DNA of 64,000 nt from contig JAIUPT010000034.1 of assembly GCA_022315425.1 (NCBI GenBank), forward strand, positions 372,001-436,000, written 5' to 3'. Each line of letters opens with the position of its first letter. The stretch's first letter is position 1. A program made the translations under genes and the position numbers. Shown here in pieces: positions 13,001 through 25,000 of this stretch. This DNA comes from Pseudevernia furfuracea. Taxonomy: Eukaryota > Ascomycota > Lecanoromycetes > Lecanorales > Parmeliaceae. The notes beneath the pieces were generated by a model. It was not told the origin of the DNA, ran no database searches, and worked only from the letters and a program-made list of their open reading frames with translations.

Positions 13001-15865
13001 TCAAATAAAGTCCCACCTAGCCAACCTCCCCAAACTCTGCCCGGCTTCTCTGACGACGCACAGCTTCCTCGCGCTCGCCGGGTGTGTCCCATTGCCCGCG
13101 CCGACCACCCTCGCCACGGCGACGTTCCCAATCGCCTCACACCTCCCTTCGCCCAGGTTGTAATTGCCCGTCGTCACGAAGCCAATCAGGTCGGTCTCGT
13201 CCGGGACCACGGGATACTCCTTCTCGCCCGCTTTCGGCAACCGCGGCTCGGGGGATGCATGGCTGCCAGCGAGCAGGCTCGCGGCGAGTTGTTGGGCAGC
13301 ACGGGCATGCCGCGGTACATTCTTCGCCGGTGGCGGCCGTGGGTATCGAGCACCCTTGAAGGCTTTGGGTGGGTTGGCGAGAGCGAGCCACTTTGCACGC
13401 AGCTCGGCGTTGCTGGTCGGGAGGCGGTAGATGCGTGCGTTGCGAGTGGGGTGGCCGGTTGTGATGAGGGTGATGTGGACTGGGGAGAGAGCCGCGGGCG
13501 GGACTGGGGGCGTGATTGAGAGGGGGTTAGGGAGGTGGTGAATATTGAGAGGTGGGTTTGGGGACTCGGTGGGGGTTTGCTCTGGTTTTGGATCTTTTGG
13601 TGAAGGATGGGCAGACTTGGCAGAGTCTTTGGCAGCTTTCTCTTGTCCTGTCGAAGGGATTTGATCTGCAGCTTCTGTACTGGCCGGCGATGGCAGGCCT
13701 CGGAGAAGACGATCCCAGTCGCAGGCCCAACCCATACCAATCTCCCCTTTCCTCCCTTCTCCTAGATCTAGGCTGTCCCATTCCGTCCTCTTGCCTTTCG
13801 GCCGCCGCTCCCATTCTTGGCTCTTCCTCTCTCGTTCTGAAAGCTCCCATTGATACCCTGCTTTCGTACCAGGATAATCACCTGGGAACCAGGGCACGCC
13901 CTGCTCAAAAGACACCTGCCTTTGCTCTTGCAGACCGCCGAAGCGAGGGTTTCCGCCGGTAGAAAGGGGATAGTGCATCAGAGAATACCAGACTGGAAGG
14001 ACGCAGTCCCAAGGGAGAAGTAAGGTCCATGTGCCTTGACCATTTTTGGTGCGTGGACGGGAAGCTAGAAGTAGGACAGGTATCTTTGGATCCTCGGGAG
14101 TTGGATCGGGGTGTGCTCCTGGCAATGACTCGCCTTTACGGCGGTTAATGGCTTTCTGGCTGGCTAGTCGACGAGAAGCCGTGAGGCGCTTGGTCCGGTC
14201 GAACATGTCAGGAGTGGCCTGGGTCTGGTCAGGTGGCCATGATGAGAGTAGTCCAAGCAACGTTTCACTGGCCGTCTCGTAGCTGGGCTGTGGGACAGTA
14301 CGTGGTGGGTAATGTAGCCGTGGGTCTGAGATGTTGAAGCCCAACATCGCATTGGCGGGTAAACAGGCCGGATTCGTGACTGCTGCAAGCTGAGGCCAGA
14401 CCTCCTCCGCAGATCCAATATCCACCCACCCATCGTCCAGCTCGCCTTTTGCAGCTTTCCCATCAGCTGACTCGGCGACTCGTAGTGGATGGAGAGTACC
14501 AATCAGTGCTTCAGTTGATCCAGGTCCAACGATTTCGATGCTACCAATCTCGAATCTCAGATCCTCTAACATGACCTGTGGCCGTTGGATCTTGGCCATC
14601 TTCAGAACTTCATTCCAGGTCTGGAGAAATGCTGATGGGTGCACTCTTAAAAGCAATCTCCTCTTTGCTTTCTTCTTCGCCTGTTCAGCCGCTTGCTTCG
14701 GTTCGGATCCCTTCTCCGCATCCACCTCCATTGCTTGTGCCCCTTCCTTCTGCACTTCGGACTTTGCCTGTGCCTCGAATCTCTCCTCTCGTCCAGCTTT
14801 CTCCTCGTCTTCTACAGGCGGCGCGTCAAAGCACCAAATTATCTCCACCTTAGCAATCCATCTCCGCTCTCCATCCCTTTCCTTAATCCAACCTGACCAC
14901 CCTCTAGTCCCCCTCCTCCATTTTGCCTCTCTCTTCCCAATCAAGATATTCTCCTCTACCCCAATACCCTTCAGTAGCCCCAGCAGACTAGCTTCAACTC
15001 CCTCAATTCCAATAGTGCCAGTAGAGCTCGTATCCCAAGCAACACAGCCTCTGAAGGATGCAGCACGATGGGTAGGCCTATAGCATTTATCGGTCGGCGT
15101 CAAGGGTATCGCAAATCGCCATAATGGTTCCTTCGGCGGAGTCATATGCGCTCTCTTCGCATGGTACAGATGCGTAGGAAGCCATTGCTTATGGACTTGG
15201 CGTTTGCGGAATTTGGCTGGAGGTTTGGCAGGTTTTGCCAAAGCATCCTTTTTGAGCTTGGGTGTTCGAGGAGCAATAGCCACCATCTTTTCCGGATCTG
15301 TCTCCCCTGGCTTTTGCGCCTTTGCCGAAGCGCGCTTCTTCTTGGTCAGAGCGCCCAGCTCTTTGAGTTTCTTGGCCTTCTCGAGTCTGAGTCTCTGGTG
15401 AGGTGTTGGCTTTCTTCGACGAGCCGTCACGATTGGCGTATTATCTTCCTTCATCTTTGCACTTGCGGTGCTAGGTCAGCCGATCATATCCGTCAAAAGA
15501 TCTTGCGTGTGGGCTCGACGCACCTCTTTTGCTGCCCTCGTTCTGAGCCTCTTGGGTACCCTCTTCACATTGTGACTAGCCGTTCTCCTCCTCAGATCCT
15601 TCGGCAGCTGCTGGAAAGCTCTCATAGAAAGGCTGCTCTTCGAAGCCCCCATGCTCGCAGCCATAGCTTTGATCTCGAATTCGCGAGCCTTGACGAAGGC
15701 GGATACGTCGAGGTCGCCATTCTTGCTCAAGGCTTTGTCGGAAGTCTGGGCGAGGATGGTCCTGGCTGAAAAAGTTTTGACGCGTTTGGCTGCACGCTTG
15801 GAGGATGGGGGGGGGTTGCTGGGTTGAGGAGGCTGCTTTCGTTTGAGGGGTCCAGAGGGAGCCAT
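13001..15865 (-). CDS. POP1: Ribonuclease P/MRP subunit POP1
   Basis: Two exons (15865-15524 and 15454-13001) are separated by a 69 bp intron and encode 931 residues. The join reads RAAKE|MKEDNTP, matching the conserved POP1 N-terminal block RRRTASHNVKRVPKRLR...AAKEM. Further POP1 hallmarks are WLPTHLYHAKRAHM, WRFAIPLTPTDKCYRPTHR and, near the middle, the POPLD-type block FEQGVPWFPGDYPGTKAG. POP1 is the large scaffold protein of nuclear RNase P and RNase MRP, which process tRNA 5' ends and pre-rRNA. The segment between the conserved blocks is rich in Lys, Glu and Pro, as is common in fungal POP1. The acceptor is an unusual AAAG, but frame and conservation support it. Confidence 0.95.
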
Positions 15866-16376
15866 AGTCGTAGCACACTGTATCCTTATTGATCGAATAT
15901 TCGAATTAGACTGAAAATCGTATACATACGTACGGCGACAGAATACCTAATTATCATCCACGATCAAAGCTAAGCCGAAAATGGCCAATTAGGGCTCGAG
16001 ACATCAAGATAGAAGGCCGCAATCGGATCCAGGTTTTCTTCCCATTTCCTTGTCTCTGCCATCACATCACTACCACGATTTAAAAAGCCTTTTCCCATAC
16101 GAATACCATCCGTTTCACGTCAATGCCATCCCAGAATATGTATACTGCTTGCTGCACCGCTGAACGATATACAGGCACGCCGACTGAAGAAGTGACATTT
16201 TTGGGTACTGACATCTGACTGACCAAATTTAACGCAATTGGAGGTTGCTTATGTTGTCTACATAAGGGATTTCTACCTGCGACTATTCTTTTCCTGGTGG
16301 CGCACCCGTCGACCACCACGGGGTCATCTTTTGCATTCCACTTTCGCAAGAATACATAGACCAAGACGCGACAGTT
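15866..16376. other. Intergenic, no gene seen
   Basis: This gap between two minus-strand genes should contain the POP1 promoter and the 3' UTR of the DUF4188 gene. No coding signal is seen. Confidence 0.6.
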
Positions 16377-17468
16377 TCAGTACTCCCCACCTTCATCCTC
16401 CTTTCCACCCTCATCCTCCTTTCCACCCATTCTACTCGTCATCGTCCTCCATTTGCCGCCCTTTGCCTGCATTATCGTACTGACGAGCTTGGAAGGAGCG
16501 TCTTTCGACTCCCTGACCGGATACTTGATCTGGGCTGCAGGTACATCAGTCACCATCATACAAACGTCTGCGCTAGCGTTCACTCACCCATGCCGATAGG
16601 ATGGCAATTCTGATATATGTTCTCCCAGCTTTCTTGCGGCACAGCGTATGTTTCATGCATGATTCCGATGTGAGGATACTTCTTGTTCTGTGCAGCCCAC
16701 CAGTCCCAGCCAAGACGATGAGTCGGGCCATGAGCGAATGCGTGCAGGTGTTCAATATCTTTCCAATAGGAGATGGTCACCAAAGCATTGCCGCCTGCAG
16801 TAGCCATTGGCATGGTGTTTGCTTTTCCTAGAACTGAAATCATGTTAGCTACAGAGCAGACCAGGATGCTTCCCAATACTCACAGCCCCATTGCTCGCGG
16901 TTTGCTTCAGCATCTTTCCACATGTTCCCAAAGTAATTGCCGAGATTCTTGAACCCCGGAGCGAAAAGACCCATGGGGCTGCCCATGGTCAGCGATCATT
17001 CCATGGTTCTTTGGTGGTTTTCAGAGAAAGGCTTACTGGTTCGTGTTCGCTCCAACGATGAAAACAACCAAGCCCTTAGCTGCAGCCTTAGCTGGTATCG
17101 AGCCATCATCATTCGGTATTGGTGCCGTGCTTTTGTACAAGAAAGCTCCATCGGTGTATGTATTATGGAGGTACCCCTGGGTGATCAATACACCTTTGGC
17201 GAGGCGTAGTAGGAGAAGAGTCACGGCAGGAAGAAGAGCAACAAGGCGAGGAAGCGTCAGGAAGAGAATTGATTGAGCGCAGGCACCAGCAGCAAGCCAG
17301 GTCTATTATGATTTCGGAGTCAGTATTGCCTAGTTGAGGAGGTTGTGTGGAGCTTTGGGACATGTCTACGGACACTCCCAAGACATGTCTCACGACTCAA
17401 GATTTTGCGCAAAATACTAAATATATACTCACGCTGATGCTGAAGTTGGCGAGGAGCAAATCTGCCAT
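16377..17468 (-). CDS. DUF4188 family protein (monooxygenase-like fold)
   Basis: Five exons (17468-17433, 17302-17037, 16978-16884, 16833-16588, 16534-16377) join in frame to 266 residues. Residues 1-60 are strongly hydrophobic (LFLTLPRLVALLPAVTLLLL), so the protein is probably membrane-anchored. The DUF4188 core follows: NHPMGLFAPGFKNLGNYFG, WGFLGK, ISYWKDIEHLHAFAHGPTH, HIGIMHETYAVP and ENIYQNCHP. These motifs are split by introns, and each recombines correctly. The family is usually annotated as monooxygenase-like, dimeric alpha/beta-barrel; I know of no confirmed reaction. The C-terminus carries two repeats of GGKEDE. The first intron (130 bp) is one of four related long introns in the window. 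The neighbouring plus-strand DUF1348 gene starts 690 bp away, divergently. Confidence 0.85.
17303..17432 (-). repeat. Introner-like intron, copy 1
   Basis: This is intron 1 of the DUF4188 gene. It carries the core TTGAGTCGTGAGACATGTC, an imperfect stem formed by TTGGGAGTGTC and GACATGTCCCAA, and the tail CTGACTCCGAAATCATAA just before the acceptor. The same three elements recur in long introns at 27800, 39400 and 59512. It is a repeat-like intron and contains no coding sequence. Confidence 0.75.
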
Positions 17469-18160
17469 GTTGCTTGAGATATGTGATAGGGTGGTTAAAG
17501 GATGTTCTTCAATAAGACGGTGAGATGACAGAGGCGTCTCACGATTGAATAAACGGGCAATTGAGTAAAGGCACTGTACTGTATTTCTAGGTCTGGAGAG
17601 AAAGATAGGAATGTAGGAAGAGATGAGATATAGCAATTTGGATATATCCTGATACCCCGACTCCGGCCTCACCTGAGTAATTCAAAGTCAAGCTTTGTGC
17701 AGATGCCATACTCTAGCCACCAAAGAATATTAAAAGGCAACAATGCTTGGATTCGCGACAAGATCGAAGAGTGTACAAGCCTTAGCGAATACGTTCGGGG
17801 GCAGGTTGCACCGACTCCCAACGAGACAGCCCGCTCCCGTCGTGCCGTCCTAACCCTAGGTGACAGGTCCAGACTTTCTGTCAACTGCAGCCCGCAAAGG
17901 GATACAAGTAGTCAAGTACTCGTAAATTCATGAAGGGTGTTCGCATCGGCATGTCCGTCTTGCTTGAGCGTGTGGAAGTACGAGTATAATTAAACCAAAC
18001 GGAAAGCCTGAATCTAGAGAGTAGAGACGAGGGAAAACGATGCAAGCTCCCCCCGCCATCCGAACATATCCCGCCTACCTTATACTCCACCGACCCTGAT
18101 GCGTCGCCACTCTCGCTTCTCCCAGAGCTCGTCTGCCGGTATCAGAATTTGGGCAACACC
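17469..18160. other. Divergent intergenic region
   Basis: This separates the starts of the DUF4188 (-) and DUF1348 (+) genes and presumably holds both promoters. I recognise no specific binding site. Confidence 0.55.
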
Positions 18161-18619
18161 ATGGCACAGCATCGACCCCCCTTCACCCTCGAAAGCGCCC
18201 ACCAAAAGGTGAAGGCCGCCCAAGCCCTCTGGAACACCAGGAACCCCTCCCAAGTGGCCCGAGCCTACACCCCGACCTCCATCTGGCGCAACCGCGGCAC
18301 CTTCCTCCGCGGCCACGCCGAGATTGAGGGGTTCCTGTCCAAGAAATGGGACCGGGAGCGGGAGTACCGGCTGCGCAAGGAACTGTTCGCGCAGCACGGC
18401 AACCGGATCGGCGTCCAGTTTTGGTACGAATACCGGGACGTGCACGACGCCATGGTCTGGAAACGCTGTTATGGCATCGAACACTGGACGTTTGCGGCCG
18501 ATGGAAGGATGGAGAAGAGGATGATGAGTGGAAACGATGTGGTGATTGGAGAGGAAGGCAGATGGTTCAGGGACGGGGTGCATGTTGACAACATCACCTT
18601 GGGAGAAAAGGACTTCTAG
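18161..18619 (+). CDS. DUF1348 SnoaL/NTF2-like protein
   Basis: This is a single-exon gene of 152 residues. The start is the ATG at 18161, because the frame upstream offers only a TTG. The sequence follows the DUF1348 pattern: PFTLESAHQKVKAAQALWNTR, then YTPTSIWRNRGTFLRGHAEI, FLSKKWDREREYRLRKELF, VQFWYEYRD, RCYGIEHWTFAADGRMEKR and a final EGRWFRDG. Proteins of this family adopt a cone-shaped SnoaL/NTF2 fold of about 150 residues and occur in bacteria and fungi. No substrate is established. GC content is visibly higher than in the surrounding DNA, which may reflect codon bias or a bacterial origin; that is inference only. Confidence 0.9.
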   Translation: MAQHRPPFTLESAHQKVKAAQALWNTRNPSQVARAYTPTSIWRNRGTFLRGHAEIEGFLSKKWDREREYRLRKELFAQHGNRIGVQFWYEYRDVHDAMVWKRCYGIEHWTFAADGRMEKRMMSGNDVVIGEEGRWFRDGVHVDNITLGEKDF

Positions 18620-19438
18620 GGCCAGTGAAGGAAAAGAGGTGGGGAGGGCTAAGCCTGCGGGCGTTAGACCGTGGAGAGTTCACGGAAAGGAGATATGGAG
18701 AATAATGTGTAGAAGTGGATGCACTTCTGAAGGAAACCCCATACCTAGATAGGCGATTCCTCTAAAAGATGAATCGAGAGGGTTTTGTGGAGGCGTGTTG
18801 TCCAGCTTAACATCCTGCTACAGCCTACGTATTAGTCTATCACAATCACAGGGATATCCAACAGGTTGCGTGCTTTCGACGAACCCTATTAAATCACTGC
18901 GGTATGAGGATCGGGGTATTCGTTTGATTATTAGTTCGCGCACTGCTGCTACCTATCTACCAGTCTCTCTCTGTCTTTGCTCTTCAAAAAAAGGTATTCT
19001 CGCGAGAGCAATGAAAAATGTGATCAGACAACCTATTCCCTTCCTCACAGAATTTCTGCTTCCAGGGCTCAGCACGTGTGCGCTCCGATCCGGTAGAAGT
19101 ACAAGTCAAGTAAAGATGGATCGCGCGGTTTGCCTCGCAATATGAGAAACTTGTAAACGCACGCCGCACGCTGAACAGATGCCTGGATTTTGTAGCCGCC
19201 CATGGTTGTCGCAGATTGTTATTGCTGAAATGAAAGTCGGTTTTTTGAGTATCAGTGTATGTAGTTGTATACCATACTGAGTTGCGAGGTGGAGTCGGGA
19301 GAGAGCGGAGACGATAGAGTGTTGGCAGACAAGCTTCAAAACCAGCAGAAACCTGTGCTTTAGCCTCTTCGGTCCATGTCGCACGTTGAATTGTGGACGT
19401 TGAACTTGAGAACGCTCCCCACGGATGCAAAAGTAAGC
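18620..19438. other. Convergent intergenic region, no gene seen
   Basis: This lies between the 3' ends of the DUF1348 gene and the Zn2Cys6 gene. Reading frames here are short and lack family features. Confidence 0.6.
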
Positions 19439-20916
19439 CTAGCTAGGACCTTTCTTGTTCAAGGCCCTCAACATATCGCTATCCGCATTCGACCTGCCAC
19501 CAGAGTTGTCTTGCGCCTGTCCTGGACCTAGCAAATCTCGGACAGCCATTCCCCCACGCTGTGCACTACCGTTGCCATTTCCATTGCCGTTGCCATCACG
19601 GGTTTGTCCCTGCGCCGGGGGAGACGTCCGTCCTTCTCTTGGAGGCAACACTTGAGGTGGGTGAAGACCACTTGGGTAATTGTAGGCAGAAGCGGATGAG
19701 GTGCTCCCGTGAGGCGAGCCTGAGGCACGGGCATCGTATGAGTAAGCCGATTGGGGCGATGCGCGACGTGCTGGCGGTGGCTGCTGCTGCTGCTGTTGCG
19801 GGGGTGGTGGCTGCTGCTGAGGAGGAGGATAGTAAGGATTTGGACCCTGTGGCGGGTAAGGAGCTGATTGAAAAGAAGTCGCAGATGATGCAGGTGAAAC
19901 GGGGACAACGCTAGTTGGGTCTGGGTACACATATGCCCCACCGGAGCCACGGCGACTAGTTGAGGCCGGAGGACGACCCGGGTAGGGATGAGAGGAGAAC
20001 TCTTCTGGAGGTGCAGGTGGGGGAGGAGCAGGCTGGAAAGACTCGTCCGAACGGAGACGTTTGAGACTCACTTTATCTTGAACATGGGGAGGCTGTGGGT
20101 GACCTCGATCATCGTAGACTGGGCCGCCTTGATATGGCCCAGGAGGCGGCATAGGGTAGCCGTGGGGCGGCGGATAATTCGGGTCGTGTGACATTGGCCC
20201 CAGCGGCTGTCCGTGAGCCCCGTAAATAGCAGGCTGCCCTTGTTGAGGATACAACGGTCTCCCACCGCGTTGGGGTGGCAGAGCCCCAGTATTGCGAAGA
20301 TGTGGATACGCAGTGTGGGCTGGTACAAAGGCTTGCGCTTGGGAGGAGACAGGTGTGAAAATGCATTCTTGCTGGAAGCGTTGGCAGTTGGTACAACGAC
20401 CGTCATCTGATGCTTCGAAACCAGAGCAGCGAATCTATACTGGGTCAGCATGACTCCCAACATTTTGGACCTCGCCTTTCGACGTACCTTGCGCCGTCTA
20501 CAATATCGACACGCGATGGCCGTCCGCTGCCTCGGTGCCGGTTGACTCTGATAGCCCATGTGAGGTTGTCCCATAGTACGAGGATCCGGAGGCCCGTAGG
20601 GAGAGTACATGTCGTGGGGTGGCATTGCGTATCGCATATCCGGATGGCCTTGTTGAGGGGGAGGTAGAGTAACCATCTCGCCAGGTGTTGATGGAGAACT
20701 TCCGTACCCAGGTTGAGGAGGACCCTTTGCGAGCTTACGTTAGCAACGAGAGCGAAAGAAGAAGAAGGAGGAGGAGGAGGAGAAGATGATGATGATGATG
20801 GGAAAAGATGTAGAGGTACTTACTCGATAATGCTGTGGGACTGGATACGCGCCTCGTTGTGGTTGGCTATCCCAAGGAGGCGGATACTGTCCCGGTTTGT
20901 TTGGATCGCTGGACAT
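19439..20916 (-). CDS. Zn(II)2Cys6 transcription factor, proline/glutamine-rich
   Basis: Three exons (20916-20824, 20724-20488, 20434-19439) give 441 residues. Splicing out the 53 bp second intron assembles the binuclear zinc cluster: C103-RY-C106-6-C113-10-C124-TN-C127-6-C134. Before and after lie Pro/Gly/Tyr/Gln-rich low-complexity regions, including a polyglutamine/polyproline stretch and an NGNGNGNG run. After the cluster comes FVPAHTAYPHLRN. No fungal-specific middle homology domain is seen, which sets it apart from many metabolic Zn2Cys6 regulators. The target genes are unknown and I do not assign a symbol. The start is the first ATG giving SSDPNKPGQYPP; upstream in-frame sequence begins only with a GTG. 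The first intron (99 bp) is a pyrimidine microsatellite-like tract. Confidence 0.85.
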
Positions 20917-21251
20917 TGGGGGAATGGGAGGAGGTTGAGTTTTGTGAGTGAAGATTGTTTTCGAGATGCCTGGCACCTATTCTCATGTTCCTCAAGTAGC
21001 GGTCAGGCTTGGGGTCAGAAGACAGTTGTGGGTCGGAAGGAATAACCAGATCGAAAAATAGAGTTGCGGTGAAGGCCGAGAGGCGATTGAATGACAGGTT
21101 CACAGCCAACGACCGGGTGTTCGTATAGGGTAGAAGCGGAAGGAGCGACGGTTGAGTAAGACAAAGCCGATGCCCGCAATGGCTATTGGATAGGTTCAAT
21201 TGATAGGTAGTGGCATTGGCAGTGGCGGAATTCAATTTGAGGGCGGTGTTT

Positions 21252-21256
<5 letters not shown>

Positions 21257-21282
<26 letters not shown>

Positions 21283-21283
21283 G
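21257..21283. repeat. (GA)n microsatellite
   Basis: This GA dinucleotide run lies upstream of the Zn2Cys6 gene, probably in its leader or promoter. Confidence 0.9.
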
Positions 21284-22043
21284 GAAGAAAATGTGTGGTT
21301 GGTGGGTGGGTGGTGTTGGGTGTTGGATGATGATGTTTTTGTGTTGGCAAAAATGGGAATAGTAATACAGTAGTGAAGTAGTAAAAGTGGTAGTAGTAGT
21401 TATTTGGAAAAGATTAATGGCTAATTGCTGGTGAGTTTATTTTGTTTTGGGGGAAAGGGAAGGGACGGACCCAGCTGAATGGGTTCCGGGGATTTAGATC
21501 CCTTTTTCGCGCCTTTTTTTGCACGCTGGTAAAGCCGGTGCTTGGGATTTGTGGCAGGCGGGAGCGGCACCTGTCTTTGCTTAGTCTCATAGACCGATGT
21601 CCACCGGGGCGATATCGATATCTATCACTGGCTATATAAGTCCTTGGGAATCCTATCAGGTCTGAGCAGGAGCAAAGTTGGTTCCAGGGAGGATCCCGCG
21701 TGGTGCGTGGGCTTGAAGGAGCAAAGTATAGTACAGTAAAGGCAAAGGTATCATGAGCGTTTTTTTTACTTCTTAGTGTTGGAGCCTGACCATACTTTTA
21801 GTACAAGGAGTTCGCCCCGTACCTAAGGTATATGCCGCCACTGGTAAACAATAATAAAGTAATAGGCAATAATAATAATCAATATGATGTAACTTGAAAA
21901 CCACAAAGGCTTAACAAGTTTCAATGCACCCGGCTCGAAAGGAAGATTATGCTTCTCGTTTAAAAAAAGAAAAGAGTTCAAAAGTCTAAGAGGGGATGTC
22001 GCTCTCCCCTTTATGCCGAAAGCTTGTTGGGGATTACTGGGAT

Positions 22044-22070
22044 GGGACTGGGACTGGGACTGGGACTGGG
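22044..22070. repeat. (GGGACT)n hexanucleotide minisatellite
   Basis: About four to five copies of a GGGACT unit lie in intergenic DNA. Confidence 0.9.
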
Positions 22071-25000
22071 AGGTGCAATACTCAATTACCTTAATGTCGA
22101 GAGCCGGACACCGAAAAAGATGCAACACAACACGTAGCCAAGGGGAAAAGTCGGAATTTCAATTCACATGATTACGGTACACTCCACGGCGTCTCAATCG
22201 CTGAGGGCTGACAGCTGAAAGAATGGGATCATATATTGACTACTGAAAATTCCCCTCCAGTGACCTCCACCACTTTGCTAATTGTTACGCACCTCGGCAA
22301 TGCAGTCTCGTGGTTTCACCATGCTTCACCCCCTTCCTGCGACATGTGCGGATTTCTTGCTCAGCACTGCCGTCTGTATTCTACTACTCTACCCGTACAT
22401 TTACAGGCTTACAGCGCAGACTTTGGTCCCGTATTTTTGGCATCTCGCGGGCTTAAAGTGGCATGAGTATGATGAGAGTGCTTTGGCGAACCCGAACCGC
22501 TGCAAGGTCAAAATTGGGCTGATGCACGAAGGCTCAGCCCGCGCTGGAATCATTGTCATTGGCGGGATCTTTCGCTGATTATGTACACTTTGGGCATAGC
22601 TGGCTAAGTTGGCTTTGGGGGCCGCTTCCTTCGGTTTTTTTTTGGGTACCTCCTTGCCGTCTTTTCCCTGTCCCTTGCTCCAAGGCATGCTGGGGTCAAA
22701 GCGTTGATGGGATTCAAGGCTTTTTCGTTCAAATTAGTACGGCTGCATAAGTGCAAGAAAGAGATGGTGAGAATGTTAGCGAAGATAGAGGGTGACGAGA
22801 GAGCGCGTTGATCAATAACCCGAATGGGAGATGGTGTGGATATGAACCTTGAATACCACGCGAGGATCGACCACGCCGCCAGTGGTGCCGCTGCTCCAGG
22901 ATCACGATCCCAGTTCCTAGCTCTCTTCACGGCCGGAACTCTCTTTCATCTGCGTACTCCGTATCAGGAGGCCCCCTTGTATATGGCGTCGATAATTAAG
23001 AGCCACGCACGGTTTGGGCAATCCAAGGCACCTTACTTATCCCGGATTCATGAAAAGGCGTCTGGCCCTCGGCATCTCGTGCGCGTGGAAGCCAGGGTGC
23101 TTGCATGCGTCAAGCCAAGGCTGACGTGGCTTATGCATTATCGAGATCAAGTAGTACGGAGAGTGCGAAGCTCCGACGAGCGTGTGAACACGTTACAGGA
23201 GTGACGGTTCGGCACGAAGGAAAGCCGTCAGGGTTTGGCCGTGTCAGACTCGATATCGGTGTGATGCCAACAGCGCCAAAGAGTGGAGAAAGTTCAAAGG
23301 CATTTCCCGCTCGAGGTGAGTTTGGTTTCAAGCCATGCCAAAGCCAAATGCCAATCCAAGGCAAACGTCTTGCCAAACTCCAGCTTTGCCGCTCGTAATC
23401 TTGACTGCCTCAAAGCGGTGTGGTCCATGGTAATAGTATGTATTTCGCAACCTTGCCTGACTATGGCTAGCTGAACTTGTCATGTGCAGCGATCAAGTCG
23501 AGAGCGGTCCAATAATAAGCTGCAGTAGTTGGAAGCCTGAGCGGATTACCCTCATCCAATCTCTCCGCGAATGTGCGCATCCACGAATAATCCCTGTGCA
23601 GGAAAATTCCTTGGGCATCGACGCACAGAAAAGCTAACGCTTCCGAGACAAGCACCAGGTGCGAATCTGCCAAGCGCAATGCACGTAATGACGCACTTTA
23701 GCGTATAAACAGGGGGCTACCGCTCAAGTGTGGCACAGCATATCTGTGAGGGCCACTGTGCAAAATCCTTCCAAAATGTAAATGCTGACAAAAGCAATGC
23801 AAGCATTCACAATGTAGAGTACTCCACGATAAGCTTTAACGATGCCGTGCAGTTATTATTCATTGTAACAGATGTGCTGATGGCCTTGCGACTCTTGCCG
23901 TGTAAAGGACCAAAAACCCCACCACATGCGTCGGCCGCCCCCCCCCCCCCTCCTCAAAACACCGGGTGCGCCATTTAGACTGACAGGCTGCATGGCATAG
24001 CGGGGACCGCCATGCCCGACCTAGGCCTAGAACATCTTGACATGTAGGTTGTCACACCGCTTGATTATTGTGGGGTCCATGGCCTGAGGACAACGATTGA
24101 TTCATTCGCTATGGCGCATTGTTAGATTTTGGGGCTTGTGGAATGGAAATTTAGGGGAGTGGAATTATTGAGATCAAGGCTCGTTTACCGCGCATCGAAG
24201 GTTCGGCTAGAAAGGCAACCCTGAAGCTATGCGGCCCCATAGGGTAGAGCCGGTGCGAGCAGCGGGCTGGTTTTTTGGGATATTTTGGTTGGGTTCCATG
24301 CTGACGGCTCGAAGCGAGTGCCATGTGTCTTGTGAGGCTGCCGTGATCAGGAGCGGGAACGGGACGCTGCATGGGGGGGCGTGTATCGTAACATCATCGT
24401 TTTGAGAACAAGGCTCAGCGCTTCAACATGCAAACAATATTGACGCAAGGGCAAGCTGCCCCCTCAACTCATTCGTTTCCTGACCACGAAAGGGTAGTGT
24501 CTTGTCATCACATCAAATTTCTATCCATGCGAATTCCCAGGTTCGATGCTGCCTACGGAGGCAAAGGAAGGCGCAAGCATCGACTTTTTTCCTTTCAACT
24601 AAGGTAGAGTAAGGTAGGTACCTAGCTCTCAATGATAGGAAAACAAAGCAGCTTTTGCATGCACGTTTCGGCCTTGCGATATGCTACAACTATGCAATCG
24701 AATGAAGTAATGATCTGCCTCGTGGTTTTTGATCCTTGTACGCACCACATGGTTTCATGCGGAGGGCATGGATGTCAGCGCGGCCCCATTTCGGTCCTGA
24801 TGGTGATGAGACTAGGCTGCCTTTCTTGCATGTAGTGCAACGGCGGATAGTATTGTTTCTATTTCCAGATGTTGGAAGCAGCCAGTCAGTGGTCGCTCTT
24901 GAAAGGCAGATTTTTGACACGTCGTTACGACTTGATGGTAGATTATGGACTCGATCTATTCATAAGTCGCTACGGAGTAAAGACCTTGACCATCTCACAG

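Noticed and set aside
13082..15769. Several plus-strand open frames of 90-207 codons
   Set aside because: All are antisense to POP1, and the conserved POP1 motifs are on the minus strand.
16377..20916. Secondary-metabolite cluster
   Set aside because: There is no polyketide synthase, peptide synthetase, terpene cyclase or transporter in the window. A DUF4188 gene plus a Zn2Cys6 gene is not enough.
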